Positions 1-8,365 of a DNA stretch of 64,000 nt are shown here, piece by piece. The translations under genes were made by a program, and so were the position numbers. The notes under the pieces were generated by a model. The model was given only the letters and a program-made list of their open reading frames with translations, ran no database searches and was not told the origin of the DNA. Origin of the DNA: Gemmatimonadota bacterium (lineage in GTDB: Bacteria > Gemmatimonadota > Gemmatimonadetes > Gemmatimonadales > GWC2-71-9); contig JADKJZ010000014.1 in assembly GCA_016720805.1 (NCBI GenBank), forward strand, positions 372,001 to 436,000. The letters are read 5' to 3'. Within the stretch, counting starts at the first letter, position 1. Every line of letters begins with the position of its first letter.

Positions 1-1
1 G

Positions 2-1030
2 CTCGACTTCACCGACCTCCGCGCGGTGCTCCAGTACCTGACCGGCGACGGCGCCAAGGAACTCGCCGATTACGGCGGGATGTCGAAGCAGACGGTCGGC
101 GTGCTGCTCCGCGAGATGGTCGAACTCGAGCAGCAGGGGGCCGAGGCGTTCTTCGGCGAGCCGGAATTCGACCTGCAGGACCTGCTCTCGGTGGAAGCGG
201 ATGGCCGCGGCCTCGTGAGCATCCTCGAGCTGCAGGACGTGCAGCAGAAGCCGGCGCTCTTCTCGACCTTCATGATGTGGATGCTGGCACGCCTCTATGC
301 CACGCTCCCCGAAGTGGGCGACCTCGACAAGCCGAAGCTGGTCTTCTTCTTCGACGAAGCGCACCTGCTCTTCGATGGCGCGAGCAAGGCGTTCACCGAC
401 CAGGTGGAGCAGGTGGTGCGGCTGGTGCGCTCCAAGGGCGTCGGCGTCTTCTTTGTGACGCAGAGCCCGAAGGACGTCCCCGCCGACATCCTCGCGCAGC
501 TCGGCAACCGGGTGCAGCACGCGCTGCGTGCCTTCACTCCCGACGACGAGAAGGCGCTCCGCGCGGCGGCCCGCACCTTCCCGAAGACCGACTTCTACGA
601 CGTGCAGGCGACGCTCACCACCCTCGGCACCGGCGAGGCGCTGATCACCACGCTGACGACGCGCGGCGCCCCGACGCCGCCGTTCGCGACGCGGCTGATC
701 CCGCCCGCCGCCCGGATGGCGCCGCTCACCCCCGACGAGATGGCCGCGCGCCTGGCCGGGTCGAAGCAGGTGCGGCACTACGCCAAGGCGATTGACCGTG
801 AGAGCGCTCGCGAGTTGCTCGCCGAGCGGGCGGCCGATGTGGCGCGCGAGGCGGCCGAAGCGGCAGCGAATGCGCCGATCCCGGTGCCGACACGAAGTGG
901 CCGCGCCCCGAAGGAGCCGCCAACCATGACGGAGCAGGTGCTCAAGTCGCCGCTGACCCGGACGGTGGTCGGGACGATCACGCGGACGTTGATGGGGGCG
1001 TTGTTTGGGGCGCCGCGCAGGCGGAGATAG
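2..1030 (+). CDS. HerA/YjgR-like helicase-type ATPase (DUF853), C-terminal part
   Basis: The reading frame is open from base 2 to a TAG at 1030, so the gene begins left of the window and its Walker A half is missing. What is visible is the C-terminal part of a HerA-like, YjgR-type AAA+ ATPase. A Walker B motif FFFDEAH lies near base 345. It is followed by a sensor-like stretch FVTQSPKDVP and by the LGNRVQHALRAFTPDD segment typical of this family. The tail ends in a basic APRRRR. Relatives are double-stranded-DNA-tracking ATPases, but the cellular role of the YjgR branch is not settled. The stop is followed almost directly by a seven-base repeat array. Family assignment is confident; function is inferred. 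Confidence 0.88.
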   Translation, partial: LDFTDLRAVLQYLTGDGAKELADYGGMSKQTVGVLLREMVELEQQGAEAFFGEPEFDLQDLLSVEADGRGLVSILELQDVQQKPALFSTFMMWMLARLYATLPEVGDLDKPKLVFFFDEAHLLFDGASKAFTDQVEQVVRLVRSKGVGVFFVTQSPKDVPADILAQLGNRVQHALRAFTPDDEKALRAAARTFPKTDFYDVQATLTTLGTGEALITTLTTRGAPTPPFATRLIPPAARMAPLTPDEMAARLAGSKQVRHYAKAIDRESARELLAERAADVAREAAEAAANAPIPVPTRSGRAPKEPPTMTEQVLKSPLTRTVVGTITRTLMGALFGAPRRRR

Positions 1031-1033
1031 CAA

Positions 1034-1068
1034 ATCGATGATCGATCATCGATGATCGATGATCGATA
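1034..1068. repeat. Heptamer array ATGATCG/ATCATCG
   Basis: About five seven-base units of ATGATCG, one of them flipped to ATCATCG. The array fills the gap just after the HerA-like gene. It belongs to the period-seven array family found throughout this window. Confidence 0.85.
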
Positions 1069-1111
1069 ACGCCGTTTGACAATGATGTCACCACTTTGAT
1101 CGAGGTGTGCA

Positions 1112-4100
1112 GTGCGTCTGTCCAGGTTCATTCCCGCCCTGTTGCTGATCTTCCTTGCCGGACCGCTGGCAGCCCAGCGTCCTACCGCACCGAAGGCCAA
1201 GGCCGATAGCATCAAGTCGGCCAAGCCCGCCACCACCAAGGGGGCGAAGGCCGATACCGCCGCCACCAAGCCGCATCCGTTTGCGGCGGCGCTGGGGTCG
1301 ATCCTCAAGCCGCGGCTGATCGGCCCGGCGTTCGTCGGCGGCCGCGTGAGCAGCATCGTGGTGCATCCGAAGAACCCGGCGATCTGGTACATCGGCGCCT
1401 CCTCGGGCGGCGTCTGGAAGACCGAGAACGGCGGCGCGACCTTCTCGCCGATCTTCGACCGCTACGGCTCCTACTCGATCGGCACCGTGGTGCTCGACCC
1501 GCGCAACCCGGAAGTCGTCTGGGTCGGCACCGGCGAGAGCCAGTCGCAGCGCAGCGTGAGCTACGGCGACGGCGTCTACCGCTCGGAAGACGGCGGGAAG
1601 TCGTTCAAACGGATGGGGCTCGAGAAGTCGGAGCACATCGGCAAGATCGTCGTGGACCCGCGCAACTCGGATGTGGTCTACGTCGCGGCGCAGGGGCCGC
1701 TCTGGGCCGATGGCGGCGACCGTGGTCTCTACAAGACCACCGACGGCGGGAAGACGTGGACGTCGATCATCACGGTGAGCCCGCAGACCGGCGTCACCGA
1801 CGTGGTGCTCGACCCGCGCAACCCGGATGTCTTGATTGCCGCGACGTGGCAGCGGCGGCGGCACTACTGGACGCTGATCAACGGCGGCCCCGAGAGCTCG
1901 CTTCAGCGCTCGACCGACGGCGGCAAGACGTGGCGCAAGATCTCGGGCGGCATCCCGAGCGGTAACCTCGGCAAGATCGGCCTCGCCGTCTCGCCGGTGA
2001 ACCCGGACGTGGTCTACGCCACGGTCGAGGCGGCCGAGGGTGCCAACGGCATCTTCCGCTCGCAGGACGGCGGCATCACCTGGGAGCGCCGGAGCACGTA
2101 CACCGCGCAGCCGATGTACTACGCCGTGCTGGTGGCCGATCCGCACAAGGTCGATCGCGTCTATTCGATGGATGTCGGCACGCAGGTGTCAGATGATGGC
2201 GGCGCCACCTGGCGCGGCGTCGGCGAGAAGTCGAAGCACGTCGACAACCACGCGCTCTGGATCGACCCGGCCAACGGCGAGCACCTGCTGAACGGCAACG
2301 ACGGCGGGCTCTACGAGAGCCGCGACGGCGGCGAGAACTGGACCTTCTTCGGCAACCTGCCGATTGCCCAGATGTACGACATCGACGTCGACAACTCGAC
2401 GCCGTTCCGCGTCTGCGGCGGGACGCAGGACAACGCCTCCTTCTGCGCGCCGACGTCGACGAAGAGCAACCACGGCATCATGCATTCGGACTGGTTCATC
2501 ACCACCGGCGGCGACGGCTTCGTCTCGCGCATCGACCCGACCGATCCGAACACGATCTATTCCGAGTCGCAGAACGGCGGGATGGTGCGCTACGACCACC
2601 GGACCGGCGAGGCCGTCGGCATCCGTCCGCGCGAGCTGCGGGGCGAGGCACCGTCGCGCTGGAACTGGGACACGCCGATCATCATCTCGCCGTTCAAGGG
2701 CAGCCGGCTCTACACCGCGTCGCAGCGGCTCTACAAGAGCGACGACCGCGGCGACAGCTGGACACCGGTCTCGGGCGACCTCACTCGCCAGGTCAACCGC
2801 GACGCGCTCCCGGTGATGGGGAAGGTGTGGGGGCCGGAGGCGGTCGCGAAGCACCAGAGCACCGCCTTCTACAGCAACATCTCCCAGGTGGCCGAGTCGC
2901 CGAAGCAGGAAGGACTGCTGTACGTGGGTAGCGACGATGGCTTGATCCAGGTGTCGGAGAATGGCGGCGGCGCGTGGCGGAAGGTCGATTCGATTCCGGG
3001 CGTGCCGAGCAACGCCTATGTGCAGCGGCTCATCGCCTCGGTGCACGACGCCGGGACCGCCTTCGCCGCGATCGACAATCACCAGAACGGCGACTTTGCG
3101 CCGTACCTGGTGCGCACGACTGACGCGGGGAAGACGTGGACGTCTATCGCCGGGGACCTGCCGAAGCGTGGCGGGGTCTATGCGATTGCCGAGGATCACG
3201 TCAACCCGAAGATCCTCTTCGCGGGGACGGAGTTCGGCGCCTACGTCACCTTCGACGGCGGGCAGAAGTGGCTCAAGGTCCCCGGGCTGCCGACGATCAT
3301 GGTGCGCGACATCGCGATCCAGCGGCGCGACAACGCCGTGGTCTTCGGGACGTTCGGCCGCTCGATCTATGTGGTCGATGACTACTCGCTGCTCCGCACG
3401 CTCGACCCGGCGCTGCTCGACAAGCCGGTGCACGTCTTCCCGGTGGCCGATGCCGTGGCCATCCAGCGGCGCGGCCAGTTCGGCGGTGGCGGGAAGGCCT
3501 CCCTCGGCGAGTCGTTCTACGGGGCGGCCAATCCGGAGATCGGCGCGACCGTGGTGTACACGTTGAAGGAGCAGGTCTGGAAGTCGCTCAAGGAGAAGCG
3601 CATCGAGGCGCAGAAGGCGGCCGAGAAGGCGAACAAGCCGTTCGTTTACCCGACGCCTGCCGACTTCCTCGCCGAGGCGGCGGAAGAGCCGATCACCATG
3701 GCGGCGCAGGTGACCGATGCGAAGGGCCGGGTCTGGCGCCTCGCGAACATCGGCGGCGCGAAGGGGATGCAACGCTGGACCTGGGACCTGCGAGGCTCGC
3801 TCGAGACGCCGGCCGATCCGGCGCCCGCGCCGGCGGGTGCTGGTGGCGGCGCAGCGGGCGGCGGCGGTGGCCGGGGTGGTGGTGGCGCGGCGGGGCTCAC
3901 GACGGTGCCGCCCGGGCAGTACACCGTGGTGATCGGGAAGCGGGAGCGCGGCGTCTTTGCGCCGAGCTCGACACCGGTCACCTTCAACGTCCTTGCCGAT
4001 CCGACGTCGACGCTGACGTTGGCCGATCGCGACGCGAACCTCGCCTTCCGGAGCAAGGCGTCGAAGCTTTCGAGCGACATCGGGCAGGCCTCGGATGCCG

Positions 4101-4480
4101 CGACCACGGCGCGCACCAAGCTCGCGGCGATCATCCGGGTGCTCGACCAGATGCCGGCGGCCCCGGCCGCGCTCCGCACCCGGGTCAAGTCGCTCGACGA
4201 TCAGCTGCAGAAGATCCTGCGCGAGATCAACGGCGACGACGTCAACTCGGCGCGCGGCGAGCAGGTGCCGGTCTCGATTCGCACCCACGCGGGTGGTGCC
4301 TTCCCCAGCGGGTCGCAGCCGCCGACGGGAAGCAACATCCAGCAGTACGACATCGCCTCGGCGGCGTTTGCGATCGAGTATGCCAAGCTGAAGCCGATAC
4401 TGGTCACGGAACTGCCGGCAGTGGATGCGGAGCTGGACAGGATTGGCGCGCCGGCGACGCCGGGGAGACTACCTCGGTAG
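1112..4480 (+). CDS. Secreted BNR/Asp-box (sortilin-like) propeller protein
   Basis: A GTG start with GAGG six bases upstream gives 1122 residues beginning with a signal peptide (residues 1-21, ending AAQ). Residues about 60-760 hold at least eleven Asp-box motifs of the type S-x-D-x-G-x-T-W, for example KTTDGGKTW and RSTDGGKTW, which form beta-propeller blades. This is the architecture of VPS10/sortilin-like and xyloglucanase-like exo-glycosidase relatives. A Gly/Ala-rich linker near residues 909-928 separates the propellers from a helical C-terminal region. No catalytic residue can be assigned, so 'glycosyl hydrolase', the usual database name, is not demonstrated. It is most likely exported and binds or cleaves a polymer outside the cytoplasm. 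Confidence 0.85.
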   Translation: MRLSRFIPALLLIFLAGPLAAQRPTAPKAKADSIKSAKPATTKGAKADTAATKPHPFAAALGSILKPRLIGPAFVGGRVSSIVVHPKNPAIWYIGASSGGVWKTENGGATFSPIFDRYGSYSIGTVVLDPRNPEVVWVGTGESQSQRSVSYGDGVYRSEDGGKSFKRMGLEKSEHIGKIVVDPRNSDVVYVAAQGPLWADGGDRGLYKTTDGGKTWTSIITVSPQTGVTDVVLDPRNPDVLIAATWQRRRHYWTLINGGPESSLQRSTDGGKTWRKISGGIPSGNLGKIGLAVSPVNPDVVYATVEAAEGANGIFRSQDGGITWERRSTYTAQPMYYAVLVADPHKVDRVYSMDVGTQVSDDGGATWRGVGEKSKHVDNHALWIDPANGEHLLNGNDGGLYESRDGGENWTFFGNLPIAQMYDIDVDNSTPFRVCGGTQDNASFCAPTSTKSNHGIMHSDWFITTGGDGFVSRIDPTDPNTIYSESQNGGMVRYDHRTGEAVGIRPRELRGEAPSRWNWDTPIIISPFKGSRLYTASQRLYKSDDRGDSWTPVSGDLTRQVNRDALPVMGKVWGPEAVAKHQSTAFYSNISQVAESPKQEGLLYVGSDDGLIQVSENGGGAWRKVDSIPGVPSNAYVQRLIASVHDAGTAFAAIDNHQNGDFAPYLVRTTDAGKTWTSIAGDLPKRGGVYAIAEDHVNPKILFAGTEFGAYVTFDGGQKWLKVPGLPTIMVRDIAIQRRDNAVVFGTFGRSIYVVDDYSLLRTLDPALLDKPVHVFPVADAVAIQRRGQFGGGGKASLGESFYGAANPEIGATVVYTLKEQVWKSLKEKRIEAQKAAEKANKPFVYPTPADFLAEAAEEPITMAAQVTDAKGRVWRLANIGGAKGMQRWTWDLRGSLETPADPAPAPAGAGGGAAGGGGGRGGGGAAGLTTVPPGQYTVVIGKRERGVFAPSSTPVTFNVLADPTSTLTLADRDANLAFRSKASKLSSDIGQASDAATTARTKLAAIIRVLDQMPAAPAALRTRVKSLDDQLQKILREINGDDVNSARGEQVPVSIRTHAGGAFPSGSQPPTGSNIQQYDIASAAFAIEYAKLKPILVTELPAVDAELDRIGAPATPGRLPR

Positions 4481-4500
4481 GTCGGAATGTATTTCTCAGC

Positions 4501-4604
4501 CGTTGGTCGTTAGTCGTTGGTCGTTAGAGGTGTGTCATCCTGAGCGAAGCGCCGAAGGGCGCGAGTCGAAGGACCTTCACGCTCGACCAACGACTAACGA
4601 CTAA
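4501..4604. repeat. Composite inverted element: GTCGTTA arms around a TCATCCTGAGCGAAGCG core
   Basis: The left arm, about 4501-4527, repeats GTCGTT(A/G) with a seven-base period. The right arm, 4585-4604, is its complement (ACGACTA). Between them lies a core that begins GTCATCCTGAGCGAAGCG and ends AGGACCTT. A second element of the same design sits at 48491-48644. It fills the gap between the propeller gene and the Tat protein gene. Confidence 0.85.
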
Positions 4605-4638
4605 AGCATCAACAACTCAACGCCACACGGAGCTCCCC

Positions 4639-5307
4639 ATGGCCTTCTCCCGTCGCGACTTCCTCTCCACCCTCGGCGTCGGCGCGGTCGCGGCGGCGAA
4701 CGGCGTCCCGCTGCACGCCACGGCGACCCCGCCGGAGCATCTCGTGCCCATCGCGGGGGACTGGGATGTCTCCTGGGTGGACCGCGTGAAGGGAAAGGCA
4801 AAGGCCGTCTTCGACTCCCCGGACATCCATGACGGGGCAGGGATGTTCCGCGCGATCATCTGGCGCGAGAACTACAAGACGATCTACGGCACGCCGATCG
4901 AGGAGTTGTCGTCGGTGCTGGTGATCCGCCACGCCGCCATCGCGATGGTGATGAACGACGCCTTCTGGGCGGAGTACAAGCTCGGCAAGGTCGAGAAGAT
5001 CAAGGATCAGAAGACCAAGAAGTGGACCGAGGTCAATCCGTTCCGCGTGGCGCCGGCGGACACGCCGCCGCAGTGGGCGGGCTACACGCTCGAGGCCTTC
5101 CTCAAGAGCGGCGGGATCATCCTCGGCTGCAACATGGCGTTCGGGCAGATGGTCGGGATGGTCGCGGAGAAGCACAAGCTGAAGCAGGACGAAGCGCGCG
5201 CCAAGGCGCTCGAGGGGCTCATCCCGGGCGTGATCCTCCAGCCGTCGGGCGTCTTTGCGGTGATGCGGGCGCAGCAGGCGGGGTGCAGTTACATGGTCGC
5301 GAGCTGA
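4639..5307 (+). CDS. Tat-exported protein, possibly DsrE-like
   Basis: 222 residues starting with a clear twin-arginine signal, SRRDFLSTLGVGAVAAA, and an AxA cleavage region near residue 29, so a folded protein is exported. The mature part has no motif I can name firmly. The segments GGIILGCNMAF and PSGVFAVMRAQQAGCSY recall the central Cys-containing strand and the closing strand of DsrE/DsrF-fold proteins. That is an inference from pattern only. The gene stands alone, is preceded by a heptamer array and ends at a strong hairpin shared with the convergent cold-shock gene. Confidence 0.75.
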   Translation: MAFSRRDFLSTLGVGAVAAANGVPLHATATPPEHLVPIAGDWDVSWVDRVKGKAKAVFDSPDIHDGAGMFRAIIWRENYKTIYGTPIEELSSVLVIRHAAIAMVMNDAFWAEYKLGKVEKIKDQKTKKWTEVNPFRVAPADTPPQWAGYTLEAFLKSGGIILGCNMAFGQMVGMVAEKHKLKQDEARAKALEGLIPGVILQPSGVFAVMRAQQAGCSYMVAS

Positions 5308-5330
5308 GCAACCGCGGGTGATGGATACAA

Positions 5331-5363
5331 GAAGGCCCCCAGCATCAGATGCTGGGGGCCTTC
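5331..5363. terminator. Bidirectional intrinsic terminator-like hairpin
   Basis: A perfect 15-base stem (GAAGGCCCCCAGCAT with its complement) surrounds a CAG loop, between the Tat protein gene (+) and the convergent cold-shock gene (-). It can serve both strands. The T-tract is poor. Confidence 0.8.
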
Positions 5364-5397
5364 CGGTGTCGTGGCTCGAAAGCCCCGACGCTTGGCC

Positions 5398-5610
5398 TTA
5401 GCGGCCGAGCTTCACGACGTTCTCAGCCGCCGGGCCCTTCTGGCCCTGCACGATGTCGAACTCGACGCGCTCGCCTTCGGCGAGCGACTTGAAGCCCTGG
5501 GCCTGGATGGCCGAGTGATGGACGAAGCAATCCTTTTCGCCATTCTCGGGGGTGATGAACCCGAAGCCCTTCGCGTCGTTGAACCACTTCACGGTGCCGG
5601 TGACACGCAT
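5398..5610 (-). CDS. Cold-shock protein (CspA family)
   Basis: A 70-residue single cold-shock domain, the normal length for the family. RNA-binding motifs RNP1 (KGFGFI) and RNP2 (CFVHHSAI) are intact, as is the opening GTVKWFND. The start is the ATG at 5610, with AGGAG about six bases upstream on the minus strand; the frame stays open further upstream but without family similarity. It acts as a nucleic-acid chaperone in the cytoplasm. The long gene-free leader upstream, to about 5890, would allow the structured 5' UTR regulation known for csp genes, but I cannot show it. Confidence 0.95.
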   Translation of the reverse strand: MRVTGTVKWFNDAKGFGFITPENGEKDCFVHHSAIQAQGFKSLAEGERVEFDIVQGQKGPAAENVVKLGR

Positions 5611-5998
5611 TGCCCTACTCCTGGATGGTGTAATCGGAGTCCGGGCTATGCCGTGCTGACCGACTACAGGTTCGCGATCATCCCCTCGCGGCGGGGTCGG
5701 TCTCCGGAAAGAGCGGCACTCGCCGTCCGATCCGTGTGGCCCGGGGTCATTTGACCCCGCGAGACCTGCCCATTCCCAGCGGGAACGGAGGCCAACGGAG
5801 GAAATGAACTGCTCGGGAGCCATTTGCGCAATAGGGGGAGCGGTTCGGGGTGGGGAAGGGGAGATGCTTGATGGGTGAAGTATGTACCTTAAACCGGTGA
5901 GGGGTGAGGAGTAGGGGCCGGTGCCAGCCCTACCTCCAGCGAGCGGCCGCGCCCCGGTTGCAGGTCACTGGTCACGGGTTACCCGCGCGGAGGCCCTC
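5611..5998. other. Intergenic region with cold-shock leader and short heptamer tracts
   Basis: No convincing gene lies in these 388 bases. The left side is the upstream and leader region of the cold-shock gene. Short period-seven tracts occur at about 5896-5915 (GTGAGGG-type) and 5961-5982 (GGTCACT-type). No tRNA-like fold was recognised. Confidence 0.5.
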
Positions 5999-6340
5999 AT
6001 GGCAGTAGATCCCGGCTTCGGAGCGTTCATTCTGGAACAACTGGGCCGAGTCGCCCCGTCGGTCCGGTCATTGGCGATGTTCGGGGGGCTCTCCTTCCGG
6101 ACCGCCGAGGGGACCTTCGCCCTGCTCGACGACGAGCAGCTCTACCTCAAAGGGGACAAGCTCTCGGTGGCCCGGTACGCGGCGGCCGGCTGGCCGCCGT
6201 TCCGCCCCTTTGGCGAGGACGGCGCGGCGATGAACTACTTTGCCGTCCCCGGCGAGCTGCTTGAGGATCTCGATGGGCTCCGTCCGTGGGTCGACCTCGC
6301 GCGCGAGGCGGCGGCACGGGCTCCGAAGAAGAAGAAATAG
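5999..6340 (+). CDS. TfoX/Sxy N-terminal domain protein
   Basis: The ATG at 5999 has GGAGG five bases upstream and gives 113 residues. An in-frame start further upstream would read through a GGTCAC repeat tract and is rejected. The sequence MFGGLSFRTAEGTFALLDDEQLYLKGD is split here as MFGGLSF and LDDEQLYLKGD, the core of the TfoX N-terminal domain. There is no C-terminal TfoX domain, so this is a stand-alone N-domain protein. It ends in a lysine run (PKKKK). In Enterobacteria and Haemophilus TfoX/Sxy controls competence genes. Stand-alone domains elsewhere have no proven role, so a competence function should not be assumed. Confidence 0.85.
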   Translation: MAVDPGFGAFILEQLGRVAPSVRSLAMFGGLSFRTAEGTFALLDDEQLYLKGDKLSVARYAAAGWPPFRPFGEDGAAMNYFAVPGELLEDLDGLRPWVDLAREAAARAPKKKK

Positions 6341-6397
6341 TCATCCGGGGAACCTTCCCCCCGAGCGGCGGCGTACAGGATCGCAAGGAGGTAGCAC

Positions 6398-7309
6398 ATG
6401 CGACTCGATGGCATCCATCACATCTCGTGCATCACCGGTGATGCACCGACCAATCTCGATTTCTACACGCGCGTGCTGGGGATGCGCCTGGTTGCCAAGT
6501 CGGTGAACCAGGACGACCCGTACGTCTATCACCTCTTCTACGCCGATCATTTCGGGTCGCCGGGTTCGGACCTGACGTTCTTCGAGTATCCGGGCGCGCT
6601 TCCGGGTCGTGCCGGCGCGGGGATGGTGTACCAGATCGTCTTCCGGGTCGGCTCCACCGCGGCGATCGACTTCTGGGTGGCACGACTCGGGGCCGAGGGG
6701 ATCGCCACCACGCGCAACGGTGATGTGCTCGACTTCGCCGATCCGGAGGGGCTGCGCCTGCAGCTCGTGGTCACCAGCGTCCCCGACGCGCCGCTCGTTG
6801 CGAATCACCCCGAGATTCCTGCGGCGATGGCACTGCAGGGCTTCGACGGCGTGCGTGCCTACGGCGGTCGTGTGGCCGGCAGCCGGCGCGTCCTCGAGGC
6901 GGTGATGGGGGCGGAGCCGGTCGGCGAGCAGGAGTGGCGCATCACGGGGCCGTCGCGCACCGGCTGGATCACCTTCGAGAATCCGCCGATGGAGGCGAGC
7001 CGGCCGGGCGCGGGCACCGTGCACCACGTCGCGTGGTCGACCGAACCGGCGGAGCACGAGCTCTGGGTCGAGCGTCTCGCGATGGGCGGAGTGTCCTCGA
7101 CGCCGGTGATCGATCGTCATTACTTCCGGTCGATCTACTTCCGCGAGCCGAGCGGCGTCTTGTATGAACTCGCTACGAAGGGGCCGGGCTTCACCGTGGA
7201 TGGCCCGCTCGAGGAGCTGGGGCATCACCTGATTCTCCCGCCGTTCTTCGAGACGCGCCGCGCCGAGATCGAGTCGCGCCTCACGCCGTTGCCCGACATG
7301 GCCCGCTGA
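6398..7309 (+). CDS. Ring-cleaving dioxygenase, VOC superfamily (MhqO-like)
   Basis: 303 residues with two vicinal-oxygen-chelate modules, preceded by AAGGAGG. The first module opens with LDGIHHISCITGD, which carries a metal-ligand His. The second holds TVHHVAWS and the Glu of YELAT, giving the His-His-Glu site for one Fe(II) or Mn(II). Length and the FEYPGALPGRAG stretch match the hydroquinone-dioxygenase-like MhqO group, which opens quinol rings. The next gene, 34 bases on, encodes an FMN reductase. The pair suggests reduction of quinones followed by ring cleavage. Family is firm, substrate is inferred. Confidence 0.9.
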   Translation: MRLDGIHHISCITGDAPTNLDFYTRVLGMRLVAKSVNQDDPYVYHLFYADHFGSPGSDLTFFEYPGALPGRAGAGMVYQIVFRVGSTAAIDFWVARLGAEGIATTRNGDVLDFADPEGLRLQLVVTSVPDAPLVANHPEIPAAMALQGFDGVRAYGGRVAGSRRVLEAVMGAEPVGEQEWRITGPSRTGWITFENPPMEASRPGAGTVHHVAWSTEPAEHELWVERLAMGGVSSTPVIDRHYFRSIYFREPSGVLYELATKGPGFTVDGPLEELGHHLILPPFFETRRAEIESRLTPLPDMAR

Positions 7310-7343
7310 CCGCGGGCCACTCCTCACTTCGCCGAGTTCTTCC

Positions 7344-7919
7344 ATGGCTGATGCGCTGCGCCTGGTCGCCCTCTGTGGCTCCCTTCGCAAGGGGTCCTTC
7401 AATCGTTCGCTGCTCGCGACGCTGCCGCCGCTCGCGCCGGAGGGGATGACGATCGAGGTGCTGGAGTGGGCGCATCTCCCCGTCCTCAACACCGATCTCG
7501 AAGTCGACGGTGCGCCGCCGGCCGAGGTGGGCGCGCTGCATCAGCGGATCCGCGCGGCCGACGGCCTGCTGATCTGCACGCCGGAATACAACCACTCGAT
7601 TCCGGGCGGGCTCAAGAACGCGATCGACTGGCTCTCGCGCGGGCCGATGCCGCATGCGCTCTTCGAGGTGCCTACGGCGATTCTCGGTGCCTCCGACGGC
7701 ACCATCGGCACCACACGCGCCCAGGCGATCCTGCGCCAGACGCTCGCCACGCTCAACGCTCCGACGATGCCTTCGCCGCAAGTGCTCGTGGCGCTGGCGC
7801 ACAAGAAATTCGACGCCGCGGGGAAGTTGACCGACGACGGGACGCGGGAGTTCCTGCGCACCTACCTGGTGGCGGTGGCGCGCTGGATGCGACGCTTCCC
7901 GAAGGCTGAACGTGGCTGA
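7344..7919 (+). CDS. NAD(P)H-dependent FMN reductase (ChrR/SsuE type)
   Basis: 191 residues with the flavodoxin-like fold of this family. LCGSLRKGSFNRSLL at residues 10-24 binds the FMN phosphate, and TPEYNHSIPGGLKNAIDW is the signature loop of ChrR/YieF/azoreductase-type enzymes. These enzymes reduce FMN, quinones, azo dyes or chromate with NAD(P)H, often by two electrons. It lies between the ring-cleaving dioxygenase and a small unknown gene whose GTG start overlaps its last eight bases. A role in quinone detoxification is a reasonable inference. Confidence 0.9.
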   Translation: MADALRLVALCGSLRKGSFNRSLLATLPPLAPEGMTIEVLEWAHLPVLNTDLEVDGAPPAEVGALHQRIRAADGLLICTPEYNHSIPGGLKNAIDWLSRGPMPHALFEVPTAILGASDGTIGTTRAQAILRQTLATLNAPTMPSPQVLVALAHKKFDAAGKLTDDGTREFLRTYLVAVARWMRRFPKAERG

Positions 7920-8307
7920 GTCGCCCGACACGCAGGCGCCGCGGCCCACCCACACGCCGTCGGAGCCGTTCACGCGCGCCTCGCTCTACCTCGGCCCGCT
8001 CTTCGAGGCGCACGGCTTCCGCTGCATGGCGCGCGAATACTCCGAGGGGAGCGAGGCGAGCGCCTCGGCCGAGTACGGCCTGGGCGATGTGCGCCTGCGC
8101 CTGGTGTGGGAGGGCGAGGAGCGGGTGCTCTTCATCGAGTGCGCGCGGGCCTCGGGCGCCTCGTTGATCTCGCGCTGGATCGATATCGAGTGGGCCGTGG
8201 CCGGTGAACGGCTCGAGGTCGATCGCGACCTCACCGATGCGCGGCTCGAGCGGCTCGCCGCGGCACTGGTCGCCTTTCTCGCGCGGGGACGCGCCGAGGC
8301 GAGCTGA
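7912..8307 (+). CDS. Conserved hypothetical small protein
   Basis: 131 residues from a GTG that overlaps the end of the FMN reductase gene by eight bases, so the two are translated together. I do not recognise the family. The N-terminal 25 residues are Pro/Thr-rich and probably disordered. The rest predicts an alpha/beta domain with a motif VLFIECARASGASLISRWIDIEW. There is no signal peptide or membrane segment. Its tight coupling to the reductase is the only hint of role. Confidence 0.7.
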   Translation: MAESPDTQAPRPTHTPSEPFTRASLYLGPLFEAHGFRCMAREYSEGSEASASAEYGLGDVRLRLVWEGEERVLFIECARASGASLISRWIDIEWAVAGERLEVDRDLTDARLERLAAALVAFLARGRAEAS

Positions 8308-8365
8308 GCGCAACGTTTCCGGCGTTCGGGGCATCCACTGGCACGTCCCCCCTCTCGGAGCCCTC

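Noticed and set aside
1076..1100. TTGACA promoter before the propeller gene
   Set aside because: No acceptable -10 element lies 16-18 bases downstream, and the gene start is only 30 bases away.
2189..4288. Open frame of 699 codons on the minus strand
   Set aside because: Antisense to the Asp-box propeller gene; composition is Arg/Ala-rich with no motif.
5921..5998. Longer start for the TfoX-like protein
   Set aside because: It would translate a GGTCAC repeat tract; the ATG at 5999 has a good ribosome site and begins the conserved domain.
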